Below, piece after piece: positions 14,628-22,795 of a DNA stretch of 53,574 nt (the first letter of the stretch is position 1; every line of letters begins with the position of its first letter). The stretch covers positions 1 through 53,574 of the forward strand of contig CAJUKE010000021.1 of NCBI GenBank assembly GCA_910587075.1, given 5' to 3'. A program made the translations under genes and the position numbers. This stretch comes from an uncultured Muribaculaceae bacterium. Lineage in GTDB: Bacteria > Bacteroidota > Bacteroidia > Bacteroidales > Muribaculaceae. The notes beneath the pieces are model-generated. The model worked only from the letters and a program-made list of their open reading frames with translations. It ran no database searches and was not told the origin of the DNA.

Positions 14628-14815
14628 AACCTCACGCGTCGCCGCGCCCGCGGCCTGAAAAGGCTCGTAGCGCGGGGCTAAACAAGAGAACTTAAGAAAT
14701 CACCCAACTTCCATTCTCCCCCCCGGGACGGCAAACGCCCCGGAAGCCATCGGGAAGCGGCCCCGCGCCGCGATCAACCCGCCGAGGCAGGGGAGAACGA
14801 AAATGAATTTTCAAC
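14628..14815 (+). other. GC-rich hairpin spacer rpsK-rpsD
   Basis: 188 bases with no gene. A hairpin at 14647-14676 has CCCGCG/CGCGGG as the outer stem and GCCT-GAAA-AGGC as the inner one, with an asymmetric six-base bulge. A second GC-rich block lies near 14721-14785. The last ~30 bases are A-rich before the rpsD ATG. Confidence 0.5.
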
Positions 14816-15421
14816 ATGGCAAGATACATAGGTCCCAAGACCAAAATCGCACGCAAATTCGGGGAACCCATCTTTGGCGAGGACAAGATCCTGAGCCGTC
14901 GCAACTTCCCTCCCGGCCAGCACGGCCAGAACCGTCGCCGCAAGACTTCCGAGTACGGCATCCAGCTCCGCGAGAAGCAGAAGGCGAAATACACCTACGG
15001 TGTTCTCGAGCGTCAGTTCCGCAACCTCTTCGAGAAGGCATCCTCCATGAAGGGTATCACCGGTGAAATCCTGCTCCAGCTCCTCGAAGGCCGTCTGGAC
15101 AACATCGTTTACCGCCTGGGCATCGCTCCCACCCGCGCCGCCGCCCGCCAGCTCGTGCTCCACAAGCACATCACCGTAAACGGTAAGGTAGTCAACATCC
15201 CCTCCTACGCCGTTCAGGCAGGCGACGTTGTCGGTGTCCGCGAGAAGTCCAAGTCGCTTGAAGTGATCGCCGACTGCCTCGCAGGTTTCAACCACAGCAA
15301 GTACCCCTGGATCGAATGGGACGAGTCCGCCAAGGCAGGCAAACTCCTTCACGTACCCACCCGCGAGGACATTCCCGAAAACATCAAGGAGCAGCTGATC
15401 GTCGAGCTCTATTCTAAGTAA
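14816..15421 (+). CDS. rpsD: 30S ribosomal protein S4 (uS4), zinc-free type
   Basis: Primary 16S rRNA-binding protein; in E. coli it represses the alpha operon. 201 residues. MARYIGPKTKIARKFGEPIFGE and the S4 RNA-binding domain (LEGRLDNIVYRLGIAPTRAAARQLVLHKHITVNGKVVNIPS, around residues 90-130, given here in parts: LDNIVYRLG, RQLVLHKHI, VNGKVVNIPS) are clear. The zinc-binding cysteines of the N-terminus are missing (C-minus form). Followed by rpoA after 20 bases. Confidence 0.97.
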   Translation: MARYIGPKTKIARKFGEPIFGEDKILSRRNFPPGQHGQNRRRKTSEYGIQLREKQKAKYTYGVLERQFRNLFEKASSMKGITGEILLQLLEGRLDNIVYRLGIAPTRAAARQLVLHKHITVNGKVVNIPSYAVQAGDVVGVREKSKSLEVIADCLAGFNHSKYPWIEWDESAKAGKLLHVPTREDIPENIKEQLIVELYSK

Positions 15422-15441
15422 CCCCCCTAAACGCAAGATCC

Positions 15442-16434
15442 ATGGCTATTTTAGCATTCCAAAAACCTGACAAAGTCGTAATGTTAGAAGCTAACAACTT
15501 CTACGGCAAGTTCGAGTTCAAGCCTTTGGAACCCGGCTATGGTATCACCGTCGGTAACGCGCTCCGCCGCGTGCTGCTTTCGTCGCTCGAAGGATACGCC
15601 ATCCAGGCCATCAAAATCGACGGCGTGAAGCACGAGTTCGATACCATCCCCGGCGTCAAGGAAGATGTCACCAACATCATCCTCAACCTCAAGAAAGTTG
15701 ATCTGAAACAGGTAACCGAAGACGCAGAATCCGAGAAAGCCACCATTACCGTGTCGGGCCAGGAGGTGTTCAAGGCCGGCGACATTGGCAAAGCCCTTTC
15801 GGGCTTCGAGGTTCTCAACCCCGAAGAAGTCATCTGTCACTTGGATCCTGAAGCGAGCTTCACTATCGAAGTCACCATCAACAAAGGTCGCGGCTGGGTG
15901 CCCGCCGACGAGAACCAGCTGGACATCACCGATATCCAGACCCTGGCGATCGACTCCATCTACACCCCGATCAAAAACGTGAAGTACTCCGTCGAGAACT
16001 TCCGCGTCGACCAGAAGACTGACTACGAAAAGCTCATTATCGAAATTACCACCAACGGCTCCATCCATCCCAAGGAAGCCCTTAAGGAAGGCGCCAAGAT
16101 TCTGATCTACCATCTGATGCTCTTCTCCGATGACAAGATCACCATCGAGACCCAGGAAGCCGACGGCACCGAGGAATTCGACGAGGAAGTGCTCCACATG
16201 CGACAGCTTCTCAAAACGAAGCTCACCGACATGGACCTTTCCGTGCGCGCCCTCAACTGCCTCAAGAGCGCCGAGGTTGAGACCCTCGGAGAGCTGGTGG
16301 TATTCAATAAGACAGACCTCCTGAAATTCCGCAACTTCGGTAAGAAGTCACTGACGGAACTCGACGAACTGCTCGCCAACCTGGGCCTTTCGTTCGGAAT
16401 GGACATCTCAAAATATAAACTTGACAAAGAGTAA
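15442..16434 (+). CDS. rpoA: RNA polymerase alpha subunit
   Basis: Assembles as a dimer to nucleate RNA polymerase. 330 residues (E. coli 329). The N-terminal domain has KFEFKPLEPGYGITVGNALRRVLLSS; the C-terminal domain begins near residue 255 with DLSVRALNCLKSAEVETLGELV and KFRNFGKKSLTELDELL, the helix-hairpin-helix used for UP-element and activator contacts. 20 bases behind rpsD and 8 bases before rplQ, the standard alpha operon end. Confidence 0.98.
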   Translation: MAILAFQKPDKVVMLEANNFYGKFEFKPLEPGYGITVGNALRRVLLSSLEGYAIQAIKIDGVKHEFDTIPGVKEDVTNIILNLKKVDLKQVTEDAESEKATITVSGQEVFKAGDIGKALSGFEVLNPEEVICHLDPEASFTIEVTINKGRGWVPADENQLDITDIQTLAIDSIYTPIKNVKYSVENFRVDQKTDYEKLIIEITTNGSIHPKEALKEGAKILIYHLMLFSDDKITIETQEADGTEEFDEEVLHMRQLLKTKLTDMDLSVRALNCLKSAEVETLGELVVFNKTDLLKFRNFGKKSLTELDELLANLGLSFGMDISKYKLDKE

Positions 16435-16442
16435 AAACACCG

Positions 16443-16928
16443 ATGAGACACAATAAAAACTTCAACCATCTTTCGCGCAAGAAAGCTCACCGCGACGCCT
16501 TACTCGCCAACATGACCATCTCTCTTATCCGCCATAAGAGAATCTTCACCACGCTGGCAAAGGCTAAAGCGCTCCGCATGTATGCCGAGCCGCTGATCAA
16601 CCGCGCGAAGAACGACACCATGAGCAACCGTCGCCTGGTGTTCTCCTACCTCCAGAACAAGGAGGCCGTCACCGAGCTCTTCCGCGAAATCTCGCAGAAG
16701 ATCGCCGACCGCCCCGGAGGCTACACCCGCATCCTCAAGACCGGCAACCGTCTGGGCGACAACGCCAAGACCTGCTTCATCGAGCTCGTTGACTACAACG
16801 AGAACATGCTCAAGGAGAAGAACGAGAAGAAGGCCGGCCGCACCCGTCGCTCGCGCAAGAGCGCCGCTGCCGCCACCGAGGCTCCCGCTGCTGAAGCTCC
16901 CGCCGCTGAAGAGGCTAAGGCTGAGTAA
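16443..16928 (+). CDS. rplQ: 50S ribosomal protein L17 (bL17) with Ala/Glu-rich tail
   Basis: Protein near the tunnel exit. 161 residues, against 127 in E. coli. The core (MRHNKNFNHLSRKKAHRDALLANM through the ELVDYN block near residue 120) is complete; the extra length is a C-terminal low-complexity tail of basic residues followed by alanine/glutamate/proline repeats (EAPAAEAPAAEEAKAE). Such tails are common in Bacteroidota L17. Last gene of the superoperon; a strong terminator follows. Confidence 0.97.
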   Translation: MRHNKNFNHLSRKKAHRDALLANMTISLIRHKRIFTTLAKAKALRMYAEPLINRAKNDTMSNRRLVFSYLQNKEAVTELFREISQKIADRPGGYTRILKTGNRLGDNAKTCFIELVDYNENMLKEKNEKKAGRTRRSRKSAAAATEAPAAEAPAAEEAKAE

Positions 16929-17031
16929 TATCGCCTGAATCCGGGTCCGCCGCTCCATCGGCGTCGGTTATCCGCGAAGCAAGCCAAGTTGTCTCACCGG
17001 TCAATCCGGAGAGATTCCATATCAAACATCG

Positions 17032-17069
17032 AAAGTCGTGCCGCTCCCCGCGGCGCGGCTTTCTTTTTT
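17032..17069 (+). terminator. Rho-independent terminator of the ribosomal superoperon
   Basis: 13-bp stem AAAGTCGTGCCGC (17032-17044) / GCGGCGCGGCTTT (17050-17062), including two G-T pairs, with a five-base loop and followed by CTTTTTT. It lies about 100 bases behind rplQ and closes the superoperon. Confidence 0.9.
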
Positions 17070-17208
17070 ATCCTCCGCCGGACAAGCTGCACCGATGAAT
17101 GCGGTTGACAATCGTGCGTTTTTGCCGCCTAAACGATGGAACGATAGCTTTTTAAGCAAGGGAAATGACAGTTTGCTCCATTTGTTGATTAACATTGGTG
17201 AAAAACCG

Positions 17209-17239
17209 TTGCGTATGTTAAATTTTGTCGCTATCTTTG
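17209..17239 (+). promoter_or_regulatory. Promoter of the lipoprotein/barrel operon
   Basis: TTG at 17209-17211, 20-base spacer, TATCTTTG at 17232-17239: a full Bacteroidota consensus. The predicted transcript has an A/C-rich leader of ~110 bases with CACCAACACCACAACACC-type sequence and no Shine-Dalgarno before the ATG at 17358. The rest of 17070-17357 holds nothing else recognisable. Confidence 0.8.
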
Positions 17240-17357
17240 CCACAAACACTACAGCGCAAGCACACCAGCACACCAACACCACAACACCACCCACACACAC
17301 TCATTATCCTAACCCATATTAATTCACACACATCATTTTTAACCAATCTATCAACAA

Positions 17358-18455
17358 ATGAAACATCTGATGAAAATGTTCTTCGCCGCCGGAATTGCCG
17401 CGTTCGCGCTCTCTTCCTGCTCCGAGGACCAGACCGAGTTCAACGTTTCCAACGTTCCCGGCCGAGCCAAAATCTCAGGCACCATCGTCTACAACCAGGG
17501 CACAACCGTTGAAAACGGCCGCTTCGCCTACAACTACAAGCCCCTCGCTTCCCACGAAGTAATCCTCGAAATCCCCAACAGCTACTACAGGAGCGGCGCC
17601 GAGGGCACGGCTGTCTACACCACTTCGACCGACGCCAACGGTAAGTACTCCTTTGAGGTGCCCGCCACCAATTCGACCGGCAACGGCACCATCTCAATCC
17701 GCCCCTTCGAAAGCACCACCACCTCCATCAAGGTAGTCGACCAAAAGCCCAAGGCCGAAACCAAACAGGCCATTTTCCGTGCCGACGTTGACGTGCAAAT
17801 CAAAGCGCGCGGCCTCGAAATCGAGAATTTCGAGTGCGTGGCCTATCCCGTTGACGTGATTCCCGAAAGCTTCACCAAGTCGGTAGCGTTAAAGACCGTC
17901 ATCGGGCAGAATATGGAGTACAAGACCCCCATTGCTCCCCGCTATAGCAACGCCAACGTCATCATCGGCTACTCCGACGCCCGTGTCGACAAGGTATGGC
18001 AACCCGCTTCGGGTGTCGATTTCGTGGTGGAAGTCAGAGCTGACAAAGTGGAGTTCTCCGTATACGGCACCACCGACTCCAAGGGTGAATGTACGATACA
18101 GATACCCGTTGAAGAGATTCCCGCCTCGTTCATTTACAGTGTGAACCCCGTGTCGTATCTCGGCAAGTTCACCCACTACGTCCGCGGCGAGAAGCCCGTG
18201 GAGCGCAAACTCCCTTCGGGCGCGGTGGTTTCCGTGTACGACTATGAGGCTGTTACCCTCGACGGCTATTACAAGAGCTCCGGCAACGTGAGCGGCACCG
18301 CTTCCTACGAGTTCGCCAACTTCGTTCAGAAGGCCGAGTGCAAGAGCATGCTATTCTATGTGCTCCCCGGCACTGATAACGAAGGTTACACCGCCGGCGG
18401 TTGGAGCTTCACAACTCCCTGGCTCGCTGACTTCCTCGAAGACCAGTCGAAGTAA
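17358..18455 (+). CDS. Predicted surface lipoprotein with two Ig/CNA-B-like segments, function unknown
   Basis: 365 residues. The N-terminus MKHLMKMFFAAGIAAFALSSC ends in a lipobox with Cys21; the mature start CSEDQTE is acidic, resembling the lipoprotein export signal that sends Bacteroidota lipoproteins to the cell surface. Residues ~35-115 resemble a carboxypeptidase-regulatory/transthyretin-like beta sandwich (ending TTSTDANGKYSFEVPATN), and a second similar stretch occurs at ~215-255 (VYGTTDSKGECTIQIPVEE). I do not recognise a family. Own promoter upstream; the beta-barrel gene follows after 33 bases, so the two are probably one operon and may act together in the outer membrane. Confidence 0.8.
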   Translation: MKHLMKMFFAAGIAAFALSSCSEDQTEFNVSNVPGRAKISGTIVYNQGTTVENGRFAYNYKPLASHEVILEIPNSYYRSGAEGTAVYTTSTDANGKYSFEVPATNSTGNGTISIRPFESTTTSIKVVDQKPKAETKQAIFRADVDVQIKARGLEIENFECVAYPVDVIPESFTKSVALKTVIGQNMEYKTPIAPRYSNANVIIGYSDARVDKVWQPASGVDFVVEVRADKVEFSVYGTTDSKGECTIQIPVEEIPASFIYSVNPVSYLGKFTHYVRGEKPVERKLPSGAVVSVYDYEAVTLDGYYKSSGNVSGTASYEFANFVQKAECKSMLFYVLPGTDNEGYTAGGWSFTTPWLADFLEDQSK

Positions 18456-18488
18456 ATCGTAGGACTAATCTTTTGAACCACAAGCATT

Positions 18489-19355
18489 ATGCGTAAGAAT
18501 ATATTAATGGCGGCTTTTGCCGCGGCGTTGCTTGCCGGGGTTCCGGCATCGGCTGCCGACGGCGCCAAGACCGTCTACACCCCCGAGAAAGGCGACATCG
18601 CCTTCGGGGTTGACATCGTGCCCCTGCTGCGCACGATCGACAACGCTTTCGACAGCAGTTCAGGCCGCACCGAGATCGGGGCCGACCCCTTCGACCCGGA
18701 TAACGCCCTGGTGCGCCCCAACATCGCCGTAAGCGCCAAGTATATGCTCACCGACCGCCTCGCCGTTTCCGCCATCCTGGGCCTGAAAGTCGACAAGGGC
18801 ACATCGCGCTATTACGTCACCGACGACCTCGCCGCGGGGCTCGACCCCCTCTCCGAGGCCAAGGTGGTCGATACGCGCAGCGACACCGAGACCGGCGGCT
18901 CGCTCATGGCCGGCATCGAGTACCGAATGGGCAAACGCCGCGTACAGGGTATCTTCGGGGGCGGGCTCCTCTTCGGGTTCTCCACCCGCACCGCCTCCTA
19001 CACCTATGGCAACAAGCTGACCGAGCTTAATCAGAAGCCCAGCACTGCCTTTGGCGATAGCTACGACGGCTACCGCACCCTCACCTCGCGCCCCGACGGC
19101 CCCGCGTTCGCGCTCGGCATCTACGGCAAGATGGGCGTGGAGTGCTTCGTCGCCCCCAAGATCGCCATCGGCGCGACGGTCGACCTCTACCTCTACGGCA
19201 CCTTCGGCCCCAACGGATGGGTGAAGAGCGAGGGGTTCAACACCGCCTACAACAAGGTTGAGGAGCGCGTCGACCTCCGCACCCCCGGCAACCGCGGGTT
19301 CCATTTCGGCACCGACAACATCGGCGGTTCCCTCTATATGGCGTTCTACTTCTGA
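18489..19355 (+). CDS. Predicted outer-membrane beta-barrel protein, function unknown
   Basis: 288 residues. A Sec signal peptide (MRKNILMAAFAAALLAGVPASA, cleavage after ~22) precedes a chain of alternating amphipathic strands such as RPNIAVSAKYMLTDRLAVSAILGLKV, GGSLMAGIEYRMGKRRVQGIFGGGLLFG-like segments (strand-rich, glycine-rich) and APKIAIGATVDLYLYGTF. It ends SLYMAFYF, with the C-terminal phenylalanine typical of outer-membrane barrels recognised by BamA. Probably 8-10 strands judging by length. It lies 33 bases after the lipoprotein and is followed by a strong terminator, so the two genes form a closed unit. Confidence 0.8.
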   Translation: MRKNILMAAFAAALLAGVPASAADGAKTVYTPEKGDIAFGVDIVPLLRTIDNAFDSSSGRTEIGADPFDPDNALVRPNIAVSAKYMLTDRLAVSAILGLKVDKGTSRYYVTDDLAAGLDPLSEAKVVDTRSDTETGGSLMAGIEYRMGKRRVQGIFGGGLLFGFSTRTASYTYGNKLTELNQKPSTAFGDSYDGYRTLTSRPDGPAFALGIYGKMGVECFVAPKIAIGATVDLYLYGTFGPNGWVKSEGFNTAYNKVEERVDLRTPGNRGFHFGTDNIGGSLYMAFYF

Positions 19356-19429
19356 TCAACTGTTTGAAAGTTTCTGAGCGCTTCTCCGGCGCCTAAGTAA
19401 CAAACAACCGCCTTCGGGCGACACGCTAC

Positions 19430-19460
19430 AGCCGCGGCAAATCACCTGCCGCGGCTTTTT
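19430..19460 (+). terminator. Terminator behind the beta-barrel gene
   Basis: Perfect 10-bp stem AGCCGCGGCA (19430-19439) / TGCCGCGGCT (19447-19456), seven-base loop, then TTTT. Closes the 17358-19355 unit and directly abuts the repeat array. Confidence 0.9.
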
Positions 19461-19727
19461 CGATGTCAATTCGACATGCCAAAGGCATGTCCCTACGAAA
19501 GATGCCGGAAATCATTTTGTAGGGACGTGCCTTCGGCACGTTGTTTTTTGCGGGCGCGTTTTTTCGATGCCCATTCGACATGCCAAAGGCATGTCCCTAC
19601 ATATGATGCCGGAAATTATTTTGTAGGGACGTGCCTTCGGCACGTTGTTTTTTGCGGGCGCGTTTTTTTCGATGTCAATTCGACATGCCAATGGCATGTC
19701 CCTACGAATGATGCCGGAAATCATTTT
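19461..19727. repeat. Tandem structured repeat, ~104-base unit, about 2.6 copies
   Basis: Units start at 19461, 19565 and 19670 (period 104-105). Each unit contains hairpin A (GACATGCC-AAA-GGCATGTC, 19473-19491 in copy 1), an arm TCCCTAC pairing with GTAGGGA 22 bases later, then hairpin B (ACGTGCC-TTC-GGCACGT, 19525-19541) followed by a run TTGTTTTTTG. The third copy stops after the first half. The array thus looks like repeated terminator-like cruciforms of REP/BIME type. Open frames across it on both strands are products of the repeat. Confidence 0.9.
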
Positions 19728-19734
19728 CCATACC

Positions 19735-19785
19735 GCAGCCTATAATGGCATTGCAGCTTGGGTAATCAAAAATAGGCTGCTGTTT
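19735..19785 (+). terminator. Inverted repeat with trailing T-run behind the repeat array
   Basis: GCAGCCTAT (19735-19743) and ATAGGCTGC (19772-19780) form a 9-bp stem around a 28-base loop, followed by TGTTTTTGCGTTTTTTT. The long loop makes its activity doubtful. Confidence 0.35.
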
Positions 19786-19842
19786 TTGCGTTTTTTTCGG
19801 GGTGTGGGTCGGTAATTCGCGGGATTTGTGTAATTTTATAGG

Positions 19843-19867
19843 CCGAAACTCCGTTAAGGAGTTTCGG
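19843..19867 (+). promoter_or_regulatory. Strong hairpin in the leader of the C69 peptidase
   Basis: Perfect 10-bp stem CCGAAACTCC (19843-19852) / GGAGTTTCGG (19858-19867) with loop GTTAA, followed 7 bases later by a T-run and a GGGCGC/GCGCCC stem near 19881-19896. A TAATTTTA at 19831-19838 could be a -7 element, but no proper -33 was found. It may be an attenuator or RNA-stability structure for the downstream gene. Confidence 0.45.
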
Positions 19868-19966
19868 AGAGCCGTTTTTTGGGCGCTCGGGCGCCCGGCG
19901 GTTCCCTGACTCAGGCCCGGTATTACGCTCCGCGGCCGGAAACACAGTGCGAAAAATAAGGAAAAT

Positions 19967-21610
19967 ATGAATATAAAGAAGTACTTTGCCGCGGCTATGG
20001 CGGCAGTTTTGGCGACGACGGCCTACGACGCGGCCGCCTGCACCAGTCTGATCGCCGCCAAGGGCGCCACCACCGATGGTTCGGTGATGGTGACTTACGC
20101 GGCCGACAGCCACAACCTCTACGGCGAGCTCTACAACCAGCCCGCAGCCGACCACAAGAAGGGGGCCAAGCGCCGCGTTGTCGAGTGGGACACCCACAAG
20201 TACCTCGGCGACATCCCCGAGGTAAGCCACACCTACGCCACCATCGGCAATATGAACGAGCATGGCCTCACCATAGCCGAGAGCACCTGGGGAGGCCGCG
20301 AGGAACTCGAAGGGAGCGGCCTCATTGACTACGGCTCGCTGATTTACATAACCCTCCAGCGTGCCAAAACAGCCCGCGAGGCCCTGACGGTGATGACCGA
20401 CCTGGTGAAGGAGCACGGCTACGCAAGCTCCGGCGAATCGTTCACCATCGCCGACCCCGACGAGGTGTGGGTCATGGAACTCATCGGCAAGGGTAAGAAG
20501 GCCAAGGACGCCGTGTGGGTTGCCCGCCGAGTGCCCGACGGCTACATCTCGGGCCATGCCAACCACCCCCGCATCCACACCTTCCCCCTCTCCGATCCCG
20601 AGACCCTCTACTCGCCCGACGTGATTTCCTTCGCCCGCGAGCAGGGCTACTTCACCGGCGACGACAAGGATTTCGACTTCTCCAAGGCATACGCCGTGAC
20701 CGACTTCGGCGCCCTCCGCGGCTGCGACGCCCGCGTGTGGTCCTACTTCAACCGCCACGCCTCCGGCATGGATGCCTACCTCCCCTGGATCAACGAGGCC
20801 AAGGGTGAGCCTATGCCCCTGTGGGTCAAGCCCGACAAACCTCTCGCCGCCGCCGATATGAAGGAGGCCATGCGCGACCACTTCGAGGGCACACCCTTCG
20901 ATATGACCCTCGACGTCGGCGCCGGCCCCTATGGCGTGCCTTACCGCTGGCGCCCGATGACCTTCAAGGTTGACGGCCAGGAGTACACCCACGAGCGCGC
21001 CATCGCCACCCAGCAGACCGGCTTCTCCTTCGTGGCGCAGATGCGCTCCGACCTCCCAGCGGCGCTCCGCGGCCTCCTCTGGTTCGGCACCGACGACGCA
21101 AACACCTGCGTTTACCTGCCGGTGTTCTGCTCCGTGGCCCGCGCCCCCCGCGAGCTCGGCCCCGGCGACACCAACACCTTCGACACCAACTCCAACTTCT
21201 GGATGAACAACCTGGTGGCCAACCAGGCCTACAACCGCTACTCCCAGATGATTCCCGACATCCGCAAGGTGCAGAAATCGCTTGAGGACTCCATCGCCGT
21301 CGACGTGGCGGTGGCCATCGAGCAGATCCCCTCCTTCGACGATGAGACGGCCCGCGAGCTCACCCAGGACCTCGCCGACATCTGGGCGAAGAAGGCCACC
21401 GACGCCTACCGCGACCTCTCGACCTTCCTCTTCGTGAAGTTCATGGACGGCAACATCAAGAAAACCGACGCCGACGGGCGCTTCCTCCGCACCCCCGAGG
21501 GGATCCCCGCCTATCCCGAATTCGGCGGCTACGACGACACCCGCTACTTCGAGAACATCGTGAAGGACAGCGGCGACCGCCTGAAAGTGCGGCCTATCGA
21601 ATACAAGTAA
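19967..21610 (+). CDS. C69 family dipeptidase (PepD-like N-terminal nucleophile hydrolase)
   Basis: Predicted secreted cysteine dipeptidase of 547 residues. The signal-peptide-like N-terminus (MNIKKYFAAAMAAVLATTAYDAAA) ends just before Cys25 in ACTSLIAAKGATTDGS; in this family processing exposes that cysteine as the N-terminal nucleophile. Other typical blocks are TYATIGNMNEHGLTIAESTWGGRE and AVTDFGALRGCDARVWSYFNR. Length agrees with Bacteroidales members (~540-560). Likely role: cleaving dipeptides in the periplasm or outside the cell. It stands alone between a structured leader and queF, 34 bases away. Confidence 0.92.
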   Translation: MNIKKYFAAAMAAVLATTAYDAAACTSLIAAKGATTDGSVMVTYAADSHNLYGELYNQPAADHKKGAKRRVVEWDTHKYLGDIPEVSHTYATIGNMNEHGLTIAESTWGGREELEGSGLIDYGSLIYITLQRAKTAREALTVMTDLVKEHGYASSGESFTIADPDEVWVMELIGKGKKAKDAVWVARRVPDGYISGHANHPRIHTFPLSDPETLYSPDVISFAREQGYFTGDDKDFDFSKAYAVTDFGALRGCDARVWSYFNRHASGMDAYLPWINEAKGEPMPLWVKPDKPLAAADMKEAMRDHFEGTPFDMTLDVGAGPYGVPYRWRPMTFKVDGQEYTHERAIATQQTGFSFVAQMRSDLPAALRGLLWFGTDDANTCVYLPVFCSVARAPRELGPGDTNTFDTNSNFWMNNLVANQAYNRYSQMIPDIRKVQKSLEDSIAVDVAVAIEQIPSFDDETARELTQDLADIWAKKATDAYRDLSTFLFVKFMDGNIKKTDADGRFLRTPEGIPAYPEFGGYDDTRYFENIVKDSGDRLKVRPIEYK

Positions 21611-21644
21611 CTTCCGACGACCTACTTAACGCAAGCGACTGACA

Positions 21645-22124
21645 ATGCGCACAGAAGCAGAACTCGGCGGTGTTTCCCTCCTGGGGAACACCGCCACGGA
21701 ATATCCCACCGACTACGCCCCCGGCGTGCTTGAAACCTTCCCCAACAAGCACCCCGAGAACGAATACCTCGTGACATTCAACTGCCCCGAGTTCACCTCC
21801 CTATGCCCCAAAACCGGGCAACCCGACTTCGCCCGTATCATCATAAGCTACATACCCCGCGAGCGCATGGTCGAGAGCAAGAGCCTCAAGCTCTACCTTT
21901 TCTCGTTCCGCAACCACGGCGACTTCCACGAGGACTGCGTAAACATCATCATGAAGGACCTCGTGAAGCTTATGGACCCCAAATACATTGAAGTGCTCGG
22001 GGTGTTCACCCCCCGCGGCGGCATCGCGATCCACCCCTTCGCCAACTATGCCGACGAAGACCACCAGCCGCTGCTCCGCACCCGGATGGAGGCGGCCATG
22101 AACCGCGCCCTCGAAAACGTGTGA
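21645..22124 (+). CDS. queF: NADPH-dependent 7-cyano-7-deazaguanine reductase (preQ0 reductase)
   Basis: Reduces preQ0 to preQ1 in queuosine biosynthesis. 159 residues, the short single-domain type I form. Catalytic Cys54 in SLCPKTGQPD with the partner Asp61, and the QueF motif ESKSLKLY (78-85) that binds NADPH, are visible. The stop overlaps or nearly touches the queC start, so the two are coupled. No preQ1 riboswitch fits the 34-base gap upstream. Confidence 0.96.
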   Translation: MRTEAELGGVSLLGNTATEYPTDYAPGVLETFPNKHPENEYLVTFNCPEFTSLCPKTGQPDFARIIISYIPRERMVESKSLKLYLFSFRNHGDFHEDCVNIIMKDLVKLMDPKYIEVLGVFTPRGGIAIHPFANYADEDHQPLLRTRMEAAMNRALENV

Positions 22125-22126
22125 CT

Positions 22127-22789
22127 ATGGAAGAGAAACCGAAAAAAGACGCCCTGCTCGTGCTCTCGGGGGGTATGGACTCAACCACCATGCTCCACGA
22201 ATACCGCGACCGCGTCGCGCTGGCCGTCACCTTCCATTACGGCTCGAACCACAACGAGCGGGAGGCGGTTTGCGCCCGCTATAACTGCGCCCAGTTGGGC
22301 ATCGAGCACGTCGAGATTCCGCTCGACTTCATGGGCCGGTATTTCGAGAGCTCGCTCCTGAGCGGGGCCGACGCCATCCCCTCGGGCCATTACGAGGACG
22401 ACAATATGCGATCGACCGTGGTGCCGTTCCGCAACGGCATCATGCTCGCCGTGGCCGCCGGACTGGCCGAGAGCCGCGGGCTGTCAACCGTGATGCTCGC
22501 CAACCACGGCGGCGACCACGCCATATACCCCGACTGCCGGGGCGACTTCGTCGACGCCATGGCCGACGCCATACGCCTCGGCACATACGCCGGGATCCGC
22601 CTCGAATGCCCCTACACGGGGATTACCAAGGCCGACATATGCCGCCGCGGCGCCGCGCTCGGGGTCGACTACCGCCACACCTACAGCTGCTACCGCGGCG
22701 GCGAGCGTCACTGCGGTACCTGCGGCACCTGCGTTGAGCGCCGCGAGGCCCTCGCGGCCGCCGGGTTCGACCCCGCCGACTTCGACTGA
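22127..22789 (+). CDS. queC: 7-cyano-7-deazaguanine synthase (preQ0 synthase)
   Basis: ATP-dependent synthesis of preQ0 from 7-carboxy-7-deazaguanine. 220 residues from the ATG at 22127; an in-frame GTG at 22121 would add two residues and overlap the queF stop, and cannot be excluded. The PP-loop SGGMDSTTM near the N-terminus binds ATP; the C-terminal CYRGGERHCGTCGTC gives the four-cysteine zinc site. Together with queF it covers two late steps of preQ1 formation; queD and queE are not in this window. Confidence 0.96.
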   Translation: MEEKPKKDALLVLSGGMDSTTMLHEYRDRVALAVTFHYGSNHNEREAVCARYNCAQLGIEHVEIPLDFMGRYFESSLLSGADAIPSGHYEDDNMRSTVVPFRNGIMLAVAAGLAESRGLSTVMLANHGGDHAIYPDCRGDFVDAMADAIRLGTYAGIRLECPYTGITKADICRRGAALGVDYRHTYSCYRGGERHCGTCGTCVERREALAAAGFDPADFD

Positions 22790-22795
22790 CCAAGA

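Noticed and set aside
19476..19745. Open frames with repeated MPKACPYERC-like peptides on both strands
   Set aside because: Produced by the tandem DNA repeat; no start context and no protein family.
21611..21644. PreQ1 riboswitch before queF
   Set aside because: Only 34 bases separate the genes and no fitting pseudoknot with an A-rich tail was seen.
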